Positions 1 to 5,262 of a stretch of 7,016 nucleotides of DNA are shown piece by piece. Position 1 is the first letter of the stretch. Each line of letters starts with the position of its first letter. The position numbers were made by a program, and so were the translations under genes. The stretch lies in contig USMO01000086.1 in the NCBI GenBank assembly GCA_900555785.1, positions 1 to 7,016 on the forward strand. The letters are read 5' to 3'. This DNA comes from an uncultured Eubacteriales bacterium (GTDB taxonomy: Bacteria; Bacillota; Clostridia; Oscillospirales; CAG-272). Under the pieces are notes generated by a model, which was given only the letters and a program-made list of their open reading frames with translations, was not told where the DNA came from and ran no database searches.

Positions 1-934
1 CATGAATCTGACGGCTGACCTGACGATCATGGAGGAAGCGACCGAGTTCCTTGGCAGAGTGAAAAACGGCGGCGTTCTGCCGATGATCACTTCCTGCTCG
101 CCCGGATGGATCAAGTACTGCGAGCACTACTATCCGGAGTTTGTGGACAATCTTTCCACATGTAAGTCTCCTCAGCAGATGTTTGGCGCTGTGGTCAAGA
201 CCTACTATGCCGAAAAGATGGGCTGGAAGCCGGAGGATATTTTCTTCGTTTCCGCAATCCCCTGTACGGCAAAGAAGTTTGAGGTCGGCAGAGACGGTCA
301 GTCTGCGGCTGGCGTTCCCGATGTGGACGTTGCCGTTACCACCCGTGAGCTGGGCAGAATGATCAGCAAGGCAGGCATCAACTTCCGTGGGCTTGAGGAT
401 GAAAGCTTTGACGATCCGTTTGCATTCGGTTCGGGTGCAGGCGCTATCTTCGGCGCTACCGGCGGCGTAATGGAGGCTGCTCTCCGTACTGCGGCTGAGG
501 TGATCGAGGGCAAGACCCTGGAGTCTGTGGACTTTACCGAGGTTCGTGGCATCGACGGTGTGAAGCTGGCTTCCTATAAGCTGGGCGACATTGAGCTGAA
601 CGTTGCGGTGGCTTCCGGTACGGCAAACGCCAAGAAAGTGCTGGACGCTGTCAAGTCCGGTGAACTGAACGTACAGTTTATCGAGATCATGGCTTGTCCC
701 GGCGGTTGCGTCAACGGCGGCGGTCAGCCGATTCAGCCGGCAAAGGTGCGGATGAATACCGACCTGCGCGCGGTGCGTGCGGCGGTGCTGTACCGGGACG
801 ATGCAGAGGAGACCTTGCGCAAGTCGCAGGATAACCTGGCGGTCCAGGTCCTCTACAAGGAATTTTTCGGCGAGCCCAACAGCCACAAGGCGCACGAAAT
901 TTTGCACACTTCCTATATCAAACGCGGTCTGTAA
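1..934 (+). CDS. hydA: [FeFe] hydrogenase catalytic subunit, C-terminal part (5' truncated by window edge)
   Basis: This is the H-cluster domain of an iron-only hydrogenase, which reversibly reduces protons to H2 in the cytoplasm. Reading starts at base 2 and the frame is open to the left edge. The first Met lies inside the conserved stretch before ADLTIMEE, so the true start is upstream and the N-terminal FeS domains are not visible. All three H-cluster motifs are present: TSCSPGW (visible residues 30-36), PCTAKKFE (87-94) and EIMACPGGCVNGGGQP (about 228-243). Cys88, Cys232 and Cys236 match known cubane ligands, and Lys91 and Glu94 the conserved active-site region. The end (about 275-310, with SHKAHEILHTSY) matches the small-subunit-like domain fused in monomer-type sequences. 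The TSCSPGW form and the overall sequence resemble HydA of NAD-linked, often electron-bifurcating HydABC complexes. That complex type is inferred because hydB and hydC would lie outside the window. The gene ends at its own terminator, so it is the last gene of its operon. Confidence 0.96.
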   Translation, partial: MNLTADLTIMEEATEFLGRVKNGGVLPMITSCSPGWIKYCEHYYPEFVDNLSTCKSPQQMFGAVVKTYYAEKMGWKPEDIFFVSAIPCTAKKFEVGRDGQSAAGVPDVDVAVTTRELGRMISKAGINFRGLEDESFDDPFAFGSGAGAIFGATGGVMEAALRTAAEVIEGKTLESVDFTEVRGIDGVKLASYKLGDIELNVAVASGTANAKKVLDAVKSGELNVQFIEIMACPGGCVNGGGQPIQPAKVRMNTDLRAVRAAVLYRDDAEETLRKSQDNLAVQVLYKEFFGEPNSHKAHEILHTSYIKRGL

Positions 935-944
935 GGACCGTCAG

Positions 945-971
945 AGGCAGGCTCCCCGGAGTCTGCCTTTT
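945..971 (+). terminator. Rho-independent terminator after hydA
   Basis: The arms AGGCAGGCTC (945-954) and GAGTCTGCCT (959-968) form a ten-pair stem with one G-U wobble and a 4-nt loop, followed by four T (968-971). It begins 11 nt after the hydA stop. The T-run is short but the stem is strong, and a new promoter lies downstream, so it separates hydA from the next unit. Confidence 0.85.
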
Positions 972-1050
972 CTGAAATGCTGCAATATAGACAAGATTTG
1001 CGCTTCGAATTTGTTCAATCCGACAAAAATAGAAAACCGAGAAAAAAAGA

Positions 1051-1079
1051 TTGAAAAATCGCCGAAAATGTGATATAAT
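1051..1079 (+). promoter_or_regulatory. Strong sigma-A-like promoter with extended -10
   Basis: The -35 box TTGAAA (1051-1056) and a perfect -10 box TATAAT (1074-1079) are separated by exactly 17 nt. TG at 1071-1072 gives an extended -10, and the preceding region (1025-1060) is A-rich like an UP element. Transcription should start near 1086, giving a leader of about 75 nt before the DivIVA-like gene. The near-consensus match suggests high expression, consistent with the biased codon choice (AAG, GAG, GCT/GCA) of the following gene. Confidence 0.88.
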
Positions 1080-1090
1080 TAGATTGTATC

Positions 1091-1132
1091 ATTAGATGTA
1101 GCCGGATGGTGTATCATCCGCAAACCTCTAAT
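1091..1132 (+). promoter_or_regulatory. Structured 5' leader: nested inverted repeats before the DivIVA-like gene
   Basis: An inner perfect hairpin has arms CGGATG (1103-1108) and CATCCG (1115-1120) with a 6-nt loop. It is enclosed by a perfect outer pair ATTAGA (1091-1096) and TCTAAT (1127-1132), with equal 6-nt spacers on each side. No T-run follows, so it is not a terminator. It starts about 5 nt after the predicted transcription start and ends 15 nt before the ribosome binding site GGAGGG (1148-1153). It could be an mRNA 5'-stabilising structure, a protein-binding leader, or a DNA operator, since the nested dyad also reads as a palindrome in duplex DNA. I do not recognise it as a known riboswitch. 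The pairing is seen directly; the function is not known. Confidence 0.55.
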
Positions 1133-1161
1133 ATGTATAAAAGATTTGGAGGGCTTTTATC

Positions 1162-1830
1162 ATGGCTGAAGTAGTTACGATGTTCAGAAACAAGATGAAC
1201 GGTTACAACAAAGAGGAAGTCAACCTCTATGTGAAGGACCGTGAGGAGAAGCTGCAGGAGAAGGACGCAACCATTACATCGCTCAACGAGCAGGTTGCCG
1301 AGCTGCAGAAGCAGCTGGCTGAGGCTCAGGAGGCTGCAAAGCTGGCGGCTGAGGCTCCGGCTCCCGTTCCGGCTGTCGAATCCGACCCGATCCTGGATGC
1401 GGAAATCGCTGAGAAGGCAGAGAAGTTCGACCTGCTGATGAAGCGCTGGGGCGATGAGGAGATGGGTCCGGCAATCGCAAAGAAGAAGGTCATTCTGGAA
1501 GAGGCTGAAAGAGCTGCCGATGTCTTCTACGAAAAGTCTGCCGAGAAGGTTGCGGCTTGCCTGGATGCCGACTTTGCAAAGCTGGCTGAGGCGCTGCGCG
1601 CTGACCTCGATGCGTACCTCTACAGCAAGTCGCTGGCTGGTCGCGTCAAGACCTGCGTAGACTACTCCAAGCGCATTTCCGCAAAGATTGCTGCCGGTCT
1701 GCACGCGCTGTTCGAGCTGCCGGGCAAGGTTTACAAGGCAACCAGCGAGAGAGTGAGCGAGGCAACCGACCGCGCAAAGGCGATGGCTGCTACATACAAG
1801 GCACATAAGGCGGCTTCGAGAGCGCAGTAA
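1162..1830 (+). CDS. DivIVA-like coiled-coil protein
   Basis: A 222-aa soluble protein that starts at ATG 1162, 8 nt after the strong site GGAGGG. Residues 8-30 (FRNKMNGYNKEEVNLYVKD and following) resemble the N-terminal DivIVA signature, in which an F-x-GY-x-x-x-EV-type segment precedes a parallel coiled coil. Heptad-spaced Leu31, Ile38, Val45 and Leu52, with Leu41 and Leu48 between, support a coiled coil over about 28-62. An Ala/Pro-rich linker (63-75) leads to a second, mostly helical and charged region (77-222). There is no signal peptide or membrane segment. DivIVA-family proteins mark curved membrane at septa and poles and recruit division, wall-synthesis or chromosome-segregation factors. 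That role is inferred here, and the C-terminal half is not one I recognise. It is shorter in its coil than typical DivIVA, and no ylm/sep cluster or ileS is next to it, so it may be a paralogue. It has a strong promoter of its own and is probably cotranscribed with the regulator 46 nt downstream. Confidence 0.72.
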   Translation: MAEVVTMFRNKMNGYNKEEVNLYVKDREEKLQEKDATITSLNEQVAELQKQLAEAQEAAKLAAEAPAPVPAVESDPILDAEIAEKAEKFDLLMKRWGDEEMGPAIAKKKVILEEAERAADVFYEKSAEKVAACLDADFAKLAEALRADLDAYLYSKSLAGRVKTCVDYSKRISAKIAAGLHALFELPGKVYKATSERVSEATDRAKAMAATYKAHKAASRAQ

Positions 1831-1876
1831 TCTGCTGGAGAAGCAAATCTGATTGGTAGAAAGTGATGGGACCCGG

Positions 1877-2761
1877 ATGAATATCGGAGAAAAGATTCGG
1901 TCGCTGCGCGTTGCAAAGCTGATGACGCAGTCGGAGCTTGCCGGTAATCAGATCACCCGGAACATGCTGAGCTGCATTGAAACCGGCTCCGCACAGCCCT
2001 CGCTTTCTACCATTGTTTATATTGCCGGGCGGCTGAATGTGCCGGTCGGGTTTCTGCTTGCGGAGGAAGGGGACGAGATTGTCTATCAGAAGATGAACAG
2101 TCTCGCCAACATCAAGCGCGCGTTCAAGGCGGGGGACTGGACCGGCTGCCGCGCGCTGTGCAAGTCTTCCTGTCCGGAGCCGGACGATGAGATTCGGCTG
2201 CTGCTTGCAAACTGCGACCTGGAGATTGCCTGCGATGCGTTCCGGCACGGGAAATTGCGTCTGTCCTGCCGCTTTTTCGACGAAGCGCTTCGATATGCGG
2301 ACGAATGCCTGTATCCGCTCCCGCAGGTTGCGGCGCGGGCGGCGGTCTATTTTGGGTACATGGAGCGTCGGATTTCTCCGCTGCTGACATCCGATGTTCT
2401 GGATGACAGTCGGTCGGTTCTGCTGATTTCGGACCTGCCGTTTGCGCGGTATGCGCGGGCGCTCGATGCGCTGGAGGCGGGGGACTCCGGACCGGCAGAG
2501 CAGTTTTCCGCGCCGGATGCGGAGCGGTTTTATGCTCTGCATTTACACGCGCGCTGCGAGATGGCGAACGGAAACTACCGCGATGCGCGGTCCGAGCTTT
2601 TGCGGCTTCTGAACGGCGAGGACCCTCTGAACGAGGTTGGGCTGTACGCGGTACTCTGCGACCTGGAAATCTGCTGCCGCGAAATCGAGGATTTCAAGGG
2701 CGCTTACCGCTACACGAATGAAAAGGTACAGCTGTTGGAACAACTTCTGAAAGAAAACTGA
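1877..2761 (+). CDS. HTH (Cro/C1-type) regulator with TPR-like C-terminal region
   Basis: A 294-aa DNA-binding protein. Residues 1-65 form a Cro/C1 helix-turn-helix: IGEKIRSLR, then helix 2 MTQSELAG (16-23), recognition helix ITRNMLSCIETG (26-37), and the typical PSLSTIVYIAGRLNVPVGFLL (41-61). The remainder is helical with TPR-like pairs, clearest at about 217-246 (YALHLHARCEMANGNYRDARSE) and 254-290. HTH plus TPR-like architecture is shared with peptide-responsive RRNPP regulators, but no obvious signal-peptide gene is adjacent, so a ligand cannot be named. Twelve cysteines occur, including C91-x3-C95-x3-C99. The ATG at 1877 is chosen because family members usually begin at MNIGEKI; its upstream purine stretch GATGGGA (1865-1871) is weak. 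An in-frame TTG at 1853 has a better site (GGAGAAG, 1837-1843, 9-nt spacing) and would add eight residues. No terminator separates it from the DivIVA-like gene, so the two likely form an operon. The target genes are unknown. Confidence 0.88.
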   Translation: MNIGEKIRSLRVAKLMTQSELAGNQITRNMLSCIETGSAQPSLSTIVYIAGRLNVPVGFLLAEEGDEIVYQKMNSLANIKRAFKAGDWTGCRALCKSSCPEPDDEIRLLLANCDLEIACDAFRHGKLRLSCRFFDEALRYADECLYPLPQVAARAAVYFGYMERRISPLLTSDVLDDSRSVLLISDLPFARYARALDALEAGDSGPAEQFSAPDAERFYALHLHARCEMANGNYRDARSELLRLLNGEDPLNEVGLYAVLCDLEICCREIEDFKGAYRYTNEKVQLLEQLLKEN

Positions 2762-2767
2762 TACATC

Positions 2768-2804
2768 ACGGACAGGCGCTGTTTTGTTTCTGTCCGTTGT
2801 TTTT
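2768..2804 (+). terminator. Rho-independent terminator after the HTH regulator
   Basis: A perfect 8-bp stem ACGGACAG (2768-2775) with CTGTCCGT (2790-2797) encloses a 14-nt loop and is followed by TGTTTTT (2798-2804). It lies 6 nt after the stop codon and ends the DivIVA-like/HTH unit. Confidence 0.82.
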
Positions 2805-2808
2805 ACAA

Positions 2809-2837
2809 CAGACAGAATTTGCAAATTATGGTATGCT
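2809..2837 (+). promoter_or_regulatory. Probable promoter of the membrane-protein gene
   Basis: An extended -10 of the form TGGTATGCT (TG at 2829-2830, hexamer TATGCT at 2832-2837) lies 17 nt after a poor -35 CAGACA (2809-2814). The 10-bp perfect palindrome ATTTGCAAAT (2817-2826) sits inside the spacer and could be an operator. A short hairpin CGGTC/GACCG (2844-2848 with 2858-2862) falls near the start of the predicted transcript. GATAAT (2838-2843) is an alternative -10 with no well-spaced -35. The promoter is expected because the preceding unit ends in a terminator. Confidence 0.45.
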
Positions 2838-2902
2838 GATAATCGGTCGGTTGAGTAGACCGGAGAGTTGCTATAGTGAAGACAGAAAAGGAGATAATCA
2901 AG

Positions 2903-3619
2903 ATGAAAAATGTGATTTCGTGGTTGTTTTTGATGTATTTTGCGGTGCTTGGAACGGAGCGGATAAAGAGTCTGTTTCCTGTGGGCGCAGGCGGCTTTTT
3001 CGCCACGCCGTTCGACGGATACGTCAATCTGATGACGGTTCTTTCCCTGACGGCAACTCTGGTTTTGCTGATCGGGTTCAACGGCGGCTTCTGGCGATCC
3101 CTGTTCGGAGGCGCTGCACCGGATTACCGGGTGCTTGTGATAACAGCGGGGGTTCTGCTCCTTTCGGGGATGGTTCACACTGAGCATACGGTTGCGCCGC
3201 TTCAGTTCGTTGCCTATGGGGCTTTGATCCTTGCCATGATTCTGCAAACCGTCCTTCAGGTAAAGGCGGACGGTCATGCGGCGTCCTATTGGCTCTCACT
3301 TTGCTACCTTGTAGCGTTTTCCATGGCAATTCCGGTTGTTTACCGGGCGACCATTTCGCATTCAGGATTGTTCCATGGGTTGGAAGCAGTTACTGCCGTT
3401 GCGTTGGTTATTTGTTTCACGTTTCTGACCGTGCGCGTGTTTGAAGGGAACGGGCAGAATCTGTTTCTTATCGTGCCGTTTGCGATCATGTTTGTGATGG
3501 ACGTTGTACTGATTGCGATGCGTTGGCAGGAAACGGTCAATTGGTTTGTTCTGGTTGCGGGCGGACTGGCAACGATCCTGTTTCTGATCGGCAGAATTCT
3601 GCTCCCGAGATTGTCATAA
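2903..3619 (+). CDS. Polytopic integral membrane protein of unknown function
   Basis: A 238-aa protein that I do not recognise. The start at ATG 2903 is set by AAGGAG (2888-2893) with 9-nt spacing; an upstream in-frame GTG at 2876 has no comparable site. About eight hydrophobic segments are seen, roughly at residues 3-16, 42-60, 75-93, 97-119, 127-147, 157-180, 186-206 and 210-233, with short polar loops. The protein is therefore almost entirely embedded in the cytoplasmic membrane and has no soluble domain. Residues that could matter are the charged patch TERIKS (18-23) after the first segment, HTEH (92-95) in the loop between segments 3 and 4, His153 and His158 before segment 6, and Asp200 within segment 7. 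No ABC, transporter-family or CAAX-protease motif is evident. It forms a single-gene unit between two terminators. It could be a small-molecule transporter, a membrane sensor or a structural protein; sequence alone does not decide. Confidence 0.85.
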   Translation: MKNVISWLFLMYFAVLGTERIKSLFPVGAGGFFATPFDGYVNLMTVLSLTATLVLLIGFNGGFWRSLFGGAAPDYRVLVITAGVLLLSGMVHTEHTVAPLQFVAYGALILAMILQTVLQVKADGHAASYWLSLCYLVAFSMAIPVVYRATISHSGLFHGLEAVTAVALVICFTFLTVRVFEGNGQNLFLIVPFAIMFVMDVVLIAMRWQETVNWFVLVAGGLATILFLIGRILLPRLS

Positions 3620-3626
3620 GCATAAT

Positions 3627-3662
3627 AAAAGTGCGGGAACGAATGAAAGTTCCTGCACTTTT
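3627..3662. terminator. Bidirectional terminator between convergent genes
   Basis: A 14-bp stem with one G-U wobble pairs 3627-3640 (AAAAGTGCGGGAAC) with 3649-3662 (GTTCCTGCACTTTT) around an 8-nt loop. The plus-strand transcript ends in TTTT, and the A-run at the left arm gives TTTTATTAT on the minus strand. It therefore serves the membrane-protein gene (stop 8 nt upstream) and also aspA arriving from the right. Confidence 0.88.
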
Positions 3663-3707
3663 AAAAGAAATTTTACGTTCTACTAATCCGGTTGCCCTGT
3701 GTGGTGA

Positions 3708-3776
3708 AGTTCTTGGAGTTCTTAGAACCTTCTCCGAAAGAAGGTTCTAAGCGGGGTTTGGGGCGGCGCCCCAAGG
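3708..3776. repeat. Double-hairpin intergenic element, candidate dispersed repeat
   Basis: Two copies of AGTTCTT, spaced 9 nt (3708-3714, 3717-3723), lead into a perfect 13-bp stem, CTTAGAACCTTCT (3721-3733) with AGAAGGTTCTAAG (3739-3751), loop CCGAA. Six nt later TTGGGGC (3758-3764) pairs with GCCCCAA (3768-3774) around GGC. Neither hairpin has a T-run on either strand, and the bidirectional terminator already serves both flanking genes, so termination does not explain it. From memory, similar paired hairpins followed by a GGGGTTTGGGGC-type segment recur in intergenic regions of gut Clostridia. I cannot confirm this from a single copy. It starts 14 nt beyond the aspA stop, downstream of that gene. 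Confidence 0.5.
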
Positions 3777-3787
3777 TCTTCGTTCTC

Positions 3788-5179
3788 TTACACCTTGCTT
3801 GGTTCTGTCATGGCGAAGGGGTCGAGGAGGCTGTCGAGCAGCTTGTCGTCGAGGAGCTTTTGCTCGCGAACCAGATCCTTGATGCGGCGGTTTTCGCGGA
3901 GCGCCTGCTTGGCGAGCTCGGCAGATTTTTTGTATCCCAGATAGGGGCAAAGCGCGGTGACCGTGCCGACGCTTTCATAAAGGAGCGCCTCGCAATGCTC
4001 GCGGTTCGATTCGATTCCGACAATGCAGTTTTCGGTCAGCGTTTTGACCGCATTTTTCATGCAGATGAAGGATTCAAACAGTTTGTAGAAAATGACAGGC
4101 TCAAACGCGTTCAGCTCCAGCTGCCCGGCTTCGGCGGCGAGCGTGATGGTCGTGTCGTTGCCGATGACAGCAAACGCCACCTGCGTTACCACCTCGGGAA
4201 TGACCGGATTGACCTTGCCCGGCATGATGGAGGAGCCGTTCTGCTTGGCGGGGAGCACGATCTCTTCAAACCCGGTCTTCGGACCGCTGGAGAGCAGCCG
4301 CAGATCGTTGCACATCTTCGAGAGCGCGACCGCCATCGACTTCAGCGCGCCGGAAACATACACGAACCCGTCCAGATTCTGCGTGGCATCAATCAGGTTG
4401 GGCGCCTGGTGCAACTCGTAACCGGTAATCTGCGAGAGCGCCGGTACCACACCCAGCAGATACGTGCGGCGCACATTGATTGCCGTTCCGATTGCGGTTC
4501 CGCCCAGGTTGACTGCATGCATTTCGTTGACCGCACCGCGCAACAGCTTGGCGCAGCGTTTCATGCCGGACGAATAAGCGGCAAATTCCTGCCCCAAACG
4601 GATCGGAACCGCGTCCTCCAGCTGCGTGCGTCCCATCTTGATGACATCGTTGAACTGCACCGCCTTCCGGTCCAGCGCTGCAGTCAGCGCGTCCACATTG
4701 CGGAACAGCTCTTCCGCAAGCCCGATGACCGTCAGCCTGCCGGCAGTCGGGATGACGTCGTTGGTCGACTGCGAGCAGTTGACGTGATCGTTCGGGTGGC
4801 AGAGATACTCGCCTTTTTTGCCGCCCAGCAGCTCGGTTGCGCGGTTGGCAATGACCTCATTGACGTTCATGTTTACCGTGGTTCCCGCGCCGCCCTGAAT
4901 CGAATCGGTGACGAACCAAGCATCCAGCTTTCCATCCAGCGCTTCATCGCAGGCGGTGGTGATTGCGTTGCACATCCGGTCGTCAAGCAGCCCCGCCGCG
5001 CGGTTGGTCAGCGCAGCAGCCTTTTTGATGCGGACGATGTTGCTGTAAAATCGCCGGTCCATCGGGATGCCGGTGATGTGGAAATTCTGCAGCCCGCGCA
5101 GCGTCTGCACGCCGTAGTAGGCGTTTGCGGGGACCTCCAGGGTGCCGATGGAATCACTTTCCGGTCTTGTTTTTGTCAT
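3788..5179 (-). CDS. aspA: Aspartate ammonia-lyase (aspartase)
   Basis: A complete 463-aa cytoplasmic enzyme of the aspartase/fumarase superfamily, expected to be a homotetramer, that reversibly converts L-aspartate to fumarate and ammonium. The N-terminus has the aspartase-like GTLEVPANAYYGVQTLRGL (12-30). Active-site segments follow in order: GGAGTTVNMNVNE (96-108), HVNCSQSTNDV (132-142), KMGRTQLEDAVP (181-192) and the lyase signature GSSIMPGKVNP (315-325), with catalytic Ser317 on the flexible loop. GRTQ, where fumarase C normally has GRTH, together with SSGPKTGFEEI (297-307) and GNDTTITLAAEAGQLELN (340-357), favours aspartase over fumarase. The length is normal (E. coli AspA has 478). ATG 5179 is preceded by GGAGT (5188-5192 on the plus strand, 8-nt spacing). 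It lies 83 nt downstream of glnN with no promoter seen between them, so cotranscription is likely. In an anaerobe it would feed fumarate respiration or nitrogen release from aspartate; direction in vivo is inferred. Confidence 0.96.
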   Translation of the reverse strand: MTKTRPESDSIGTLEVPANAYYGVQTLRGLQNFHITGIPMDRRFYSNIVRIKKAAALTNRAAGLLDDRMCNAITTACDEALDGKLDAWFVTDSIQGGAGTTVNMNVNEVIANRATELLGGKKGEYLCHPNDHVNCSQSTNDVIPTAGRLTVIGLAEELFRNVDALTAALDRKAVQFNDVIKMGRTQLEDAVPIRLGQEFAAYSSGMKRCAKLLRGAVNEMHAVNLGGTAIGTAINVRRTYLLGVVPALSQITGYELHQAPNLIDATQNLDGFVYVSGALKSMAVALSKMCNDLRLLSSGPKTGFEEIVLPAKQNGSSIMPGKVNPVIPEVVTQVAFAVIGNDTTITLAAEAGQLELNAFEPVIFYKLFESFICMKNAVKTLTENCIVGIESNREHCEALLYESVGTVTALCPYLGYKKSAELAKQALRENRRIKDLVREQKLLDDKLLDSLLDPFAMTEPSKV

Positions 5180-5202
5180 ATTGTTTTACTCCGTTACCTC
5201 AC

Positions 5203-5238
5203 TTCGGGGCGGGGCACTCCAAGGTGTCCCGTCCCGAA
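5203..5238 (-). promoter_or_regulatory. Long hairpin in the glnN-aspA intercistronic gap
   Basis: Bases 5203-5217 (TTCGGGGCGGGGCAC) pair with 5224-5238 (GTGTCCCGTCCCGAA). This makes a 15-bp stem around the 6-nt loop TCCAAG; the two mismatched plus-strand positions are G-U wobbles as drawn and become A-C mismatches on the minus-strand RNA. On the glnN/aspA transcript the hairpin is followed by GTGAGGTAACGG rather than a U-run, and ends about 10 nt before the aspA ribosome binding site. It is thus a poor intrinsic terminator for minus-strand transcription. It could be a processing or stability element, a partial attenuator, or a dispersed repeat copy. On the plus strand it is also not followed by a proper T-run. 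Confidence 0.5.
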
Positions 5239-5262
5239 AATTGTTCCGATTGTTTTGTTTGT

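Noticed and set aside
977..1054. A 25-codon ORF in the hydA/DivIVA-like intergenic region, considered as a signal peptide or small protein
   Set aside because: No ribosome binding site, lies upstream of the promoter and after the hydA terminator, and the sequence is A-rich promoter-type DNA with no hydrophobic leader.
1318..1386. Ala/Pro/Glu-rich repetitive DNA inside the DivIVA-like gene, considered as a tandem repeat
   Set aside because: The repetition reflects GCT/GAG codons in an Ala/Pro-rich linker; there is no regular repeat unit at the DNA level.
1114..1806. A 230-codon minus-strand frame opposite the DivIVA-like gene
   Set aside because: Leu/Ser/Cys-rich, low-complexity translation that mirrors the AAG/GAG/GCN codons of the real gene; it has no ribosome binding site and contradicts the strong plus-strand promoter and start.
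2796..2809. A small hairpin GTTGT/ACAAC overlapping the HTH terminator, considered as an antiterminator or attenuator
   Set aside because: Only five weak pairs and it uses the T-run itself as a loop; no competing stem of comparable strength and no coding leader.
1790..3277. Two minus-strand frames (1790-2542 and 2543-3277) opposite the HTH and membrane-protein genes
   Set aside because: Arg/Gln/His-rich composition without domains, overlapping terminators and promoters of the plus-strand genes; shadows.
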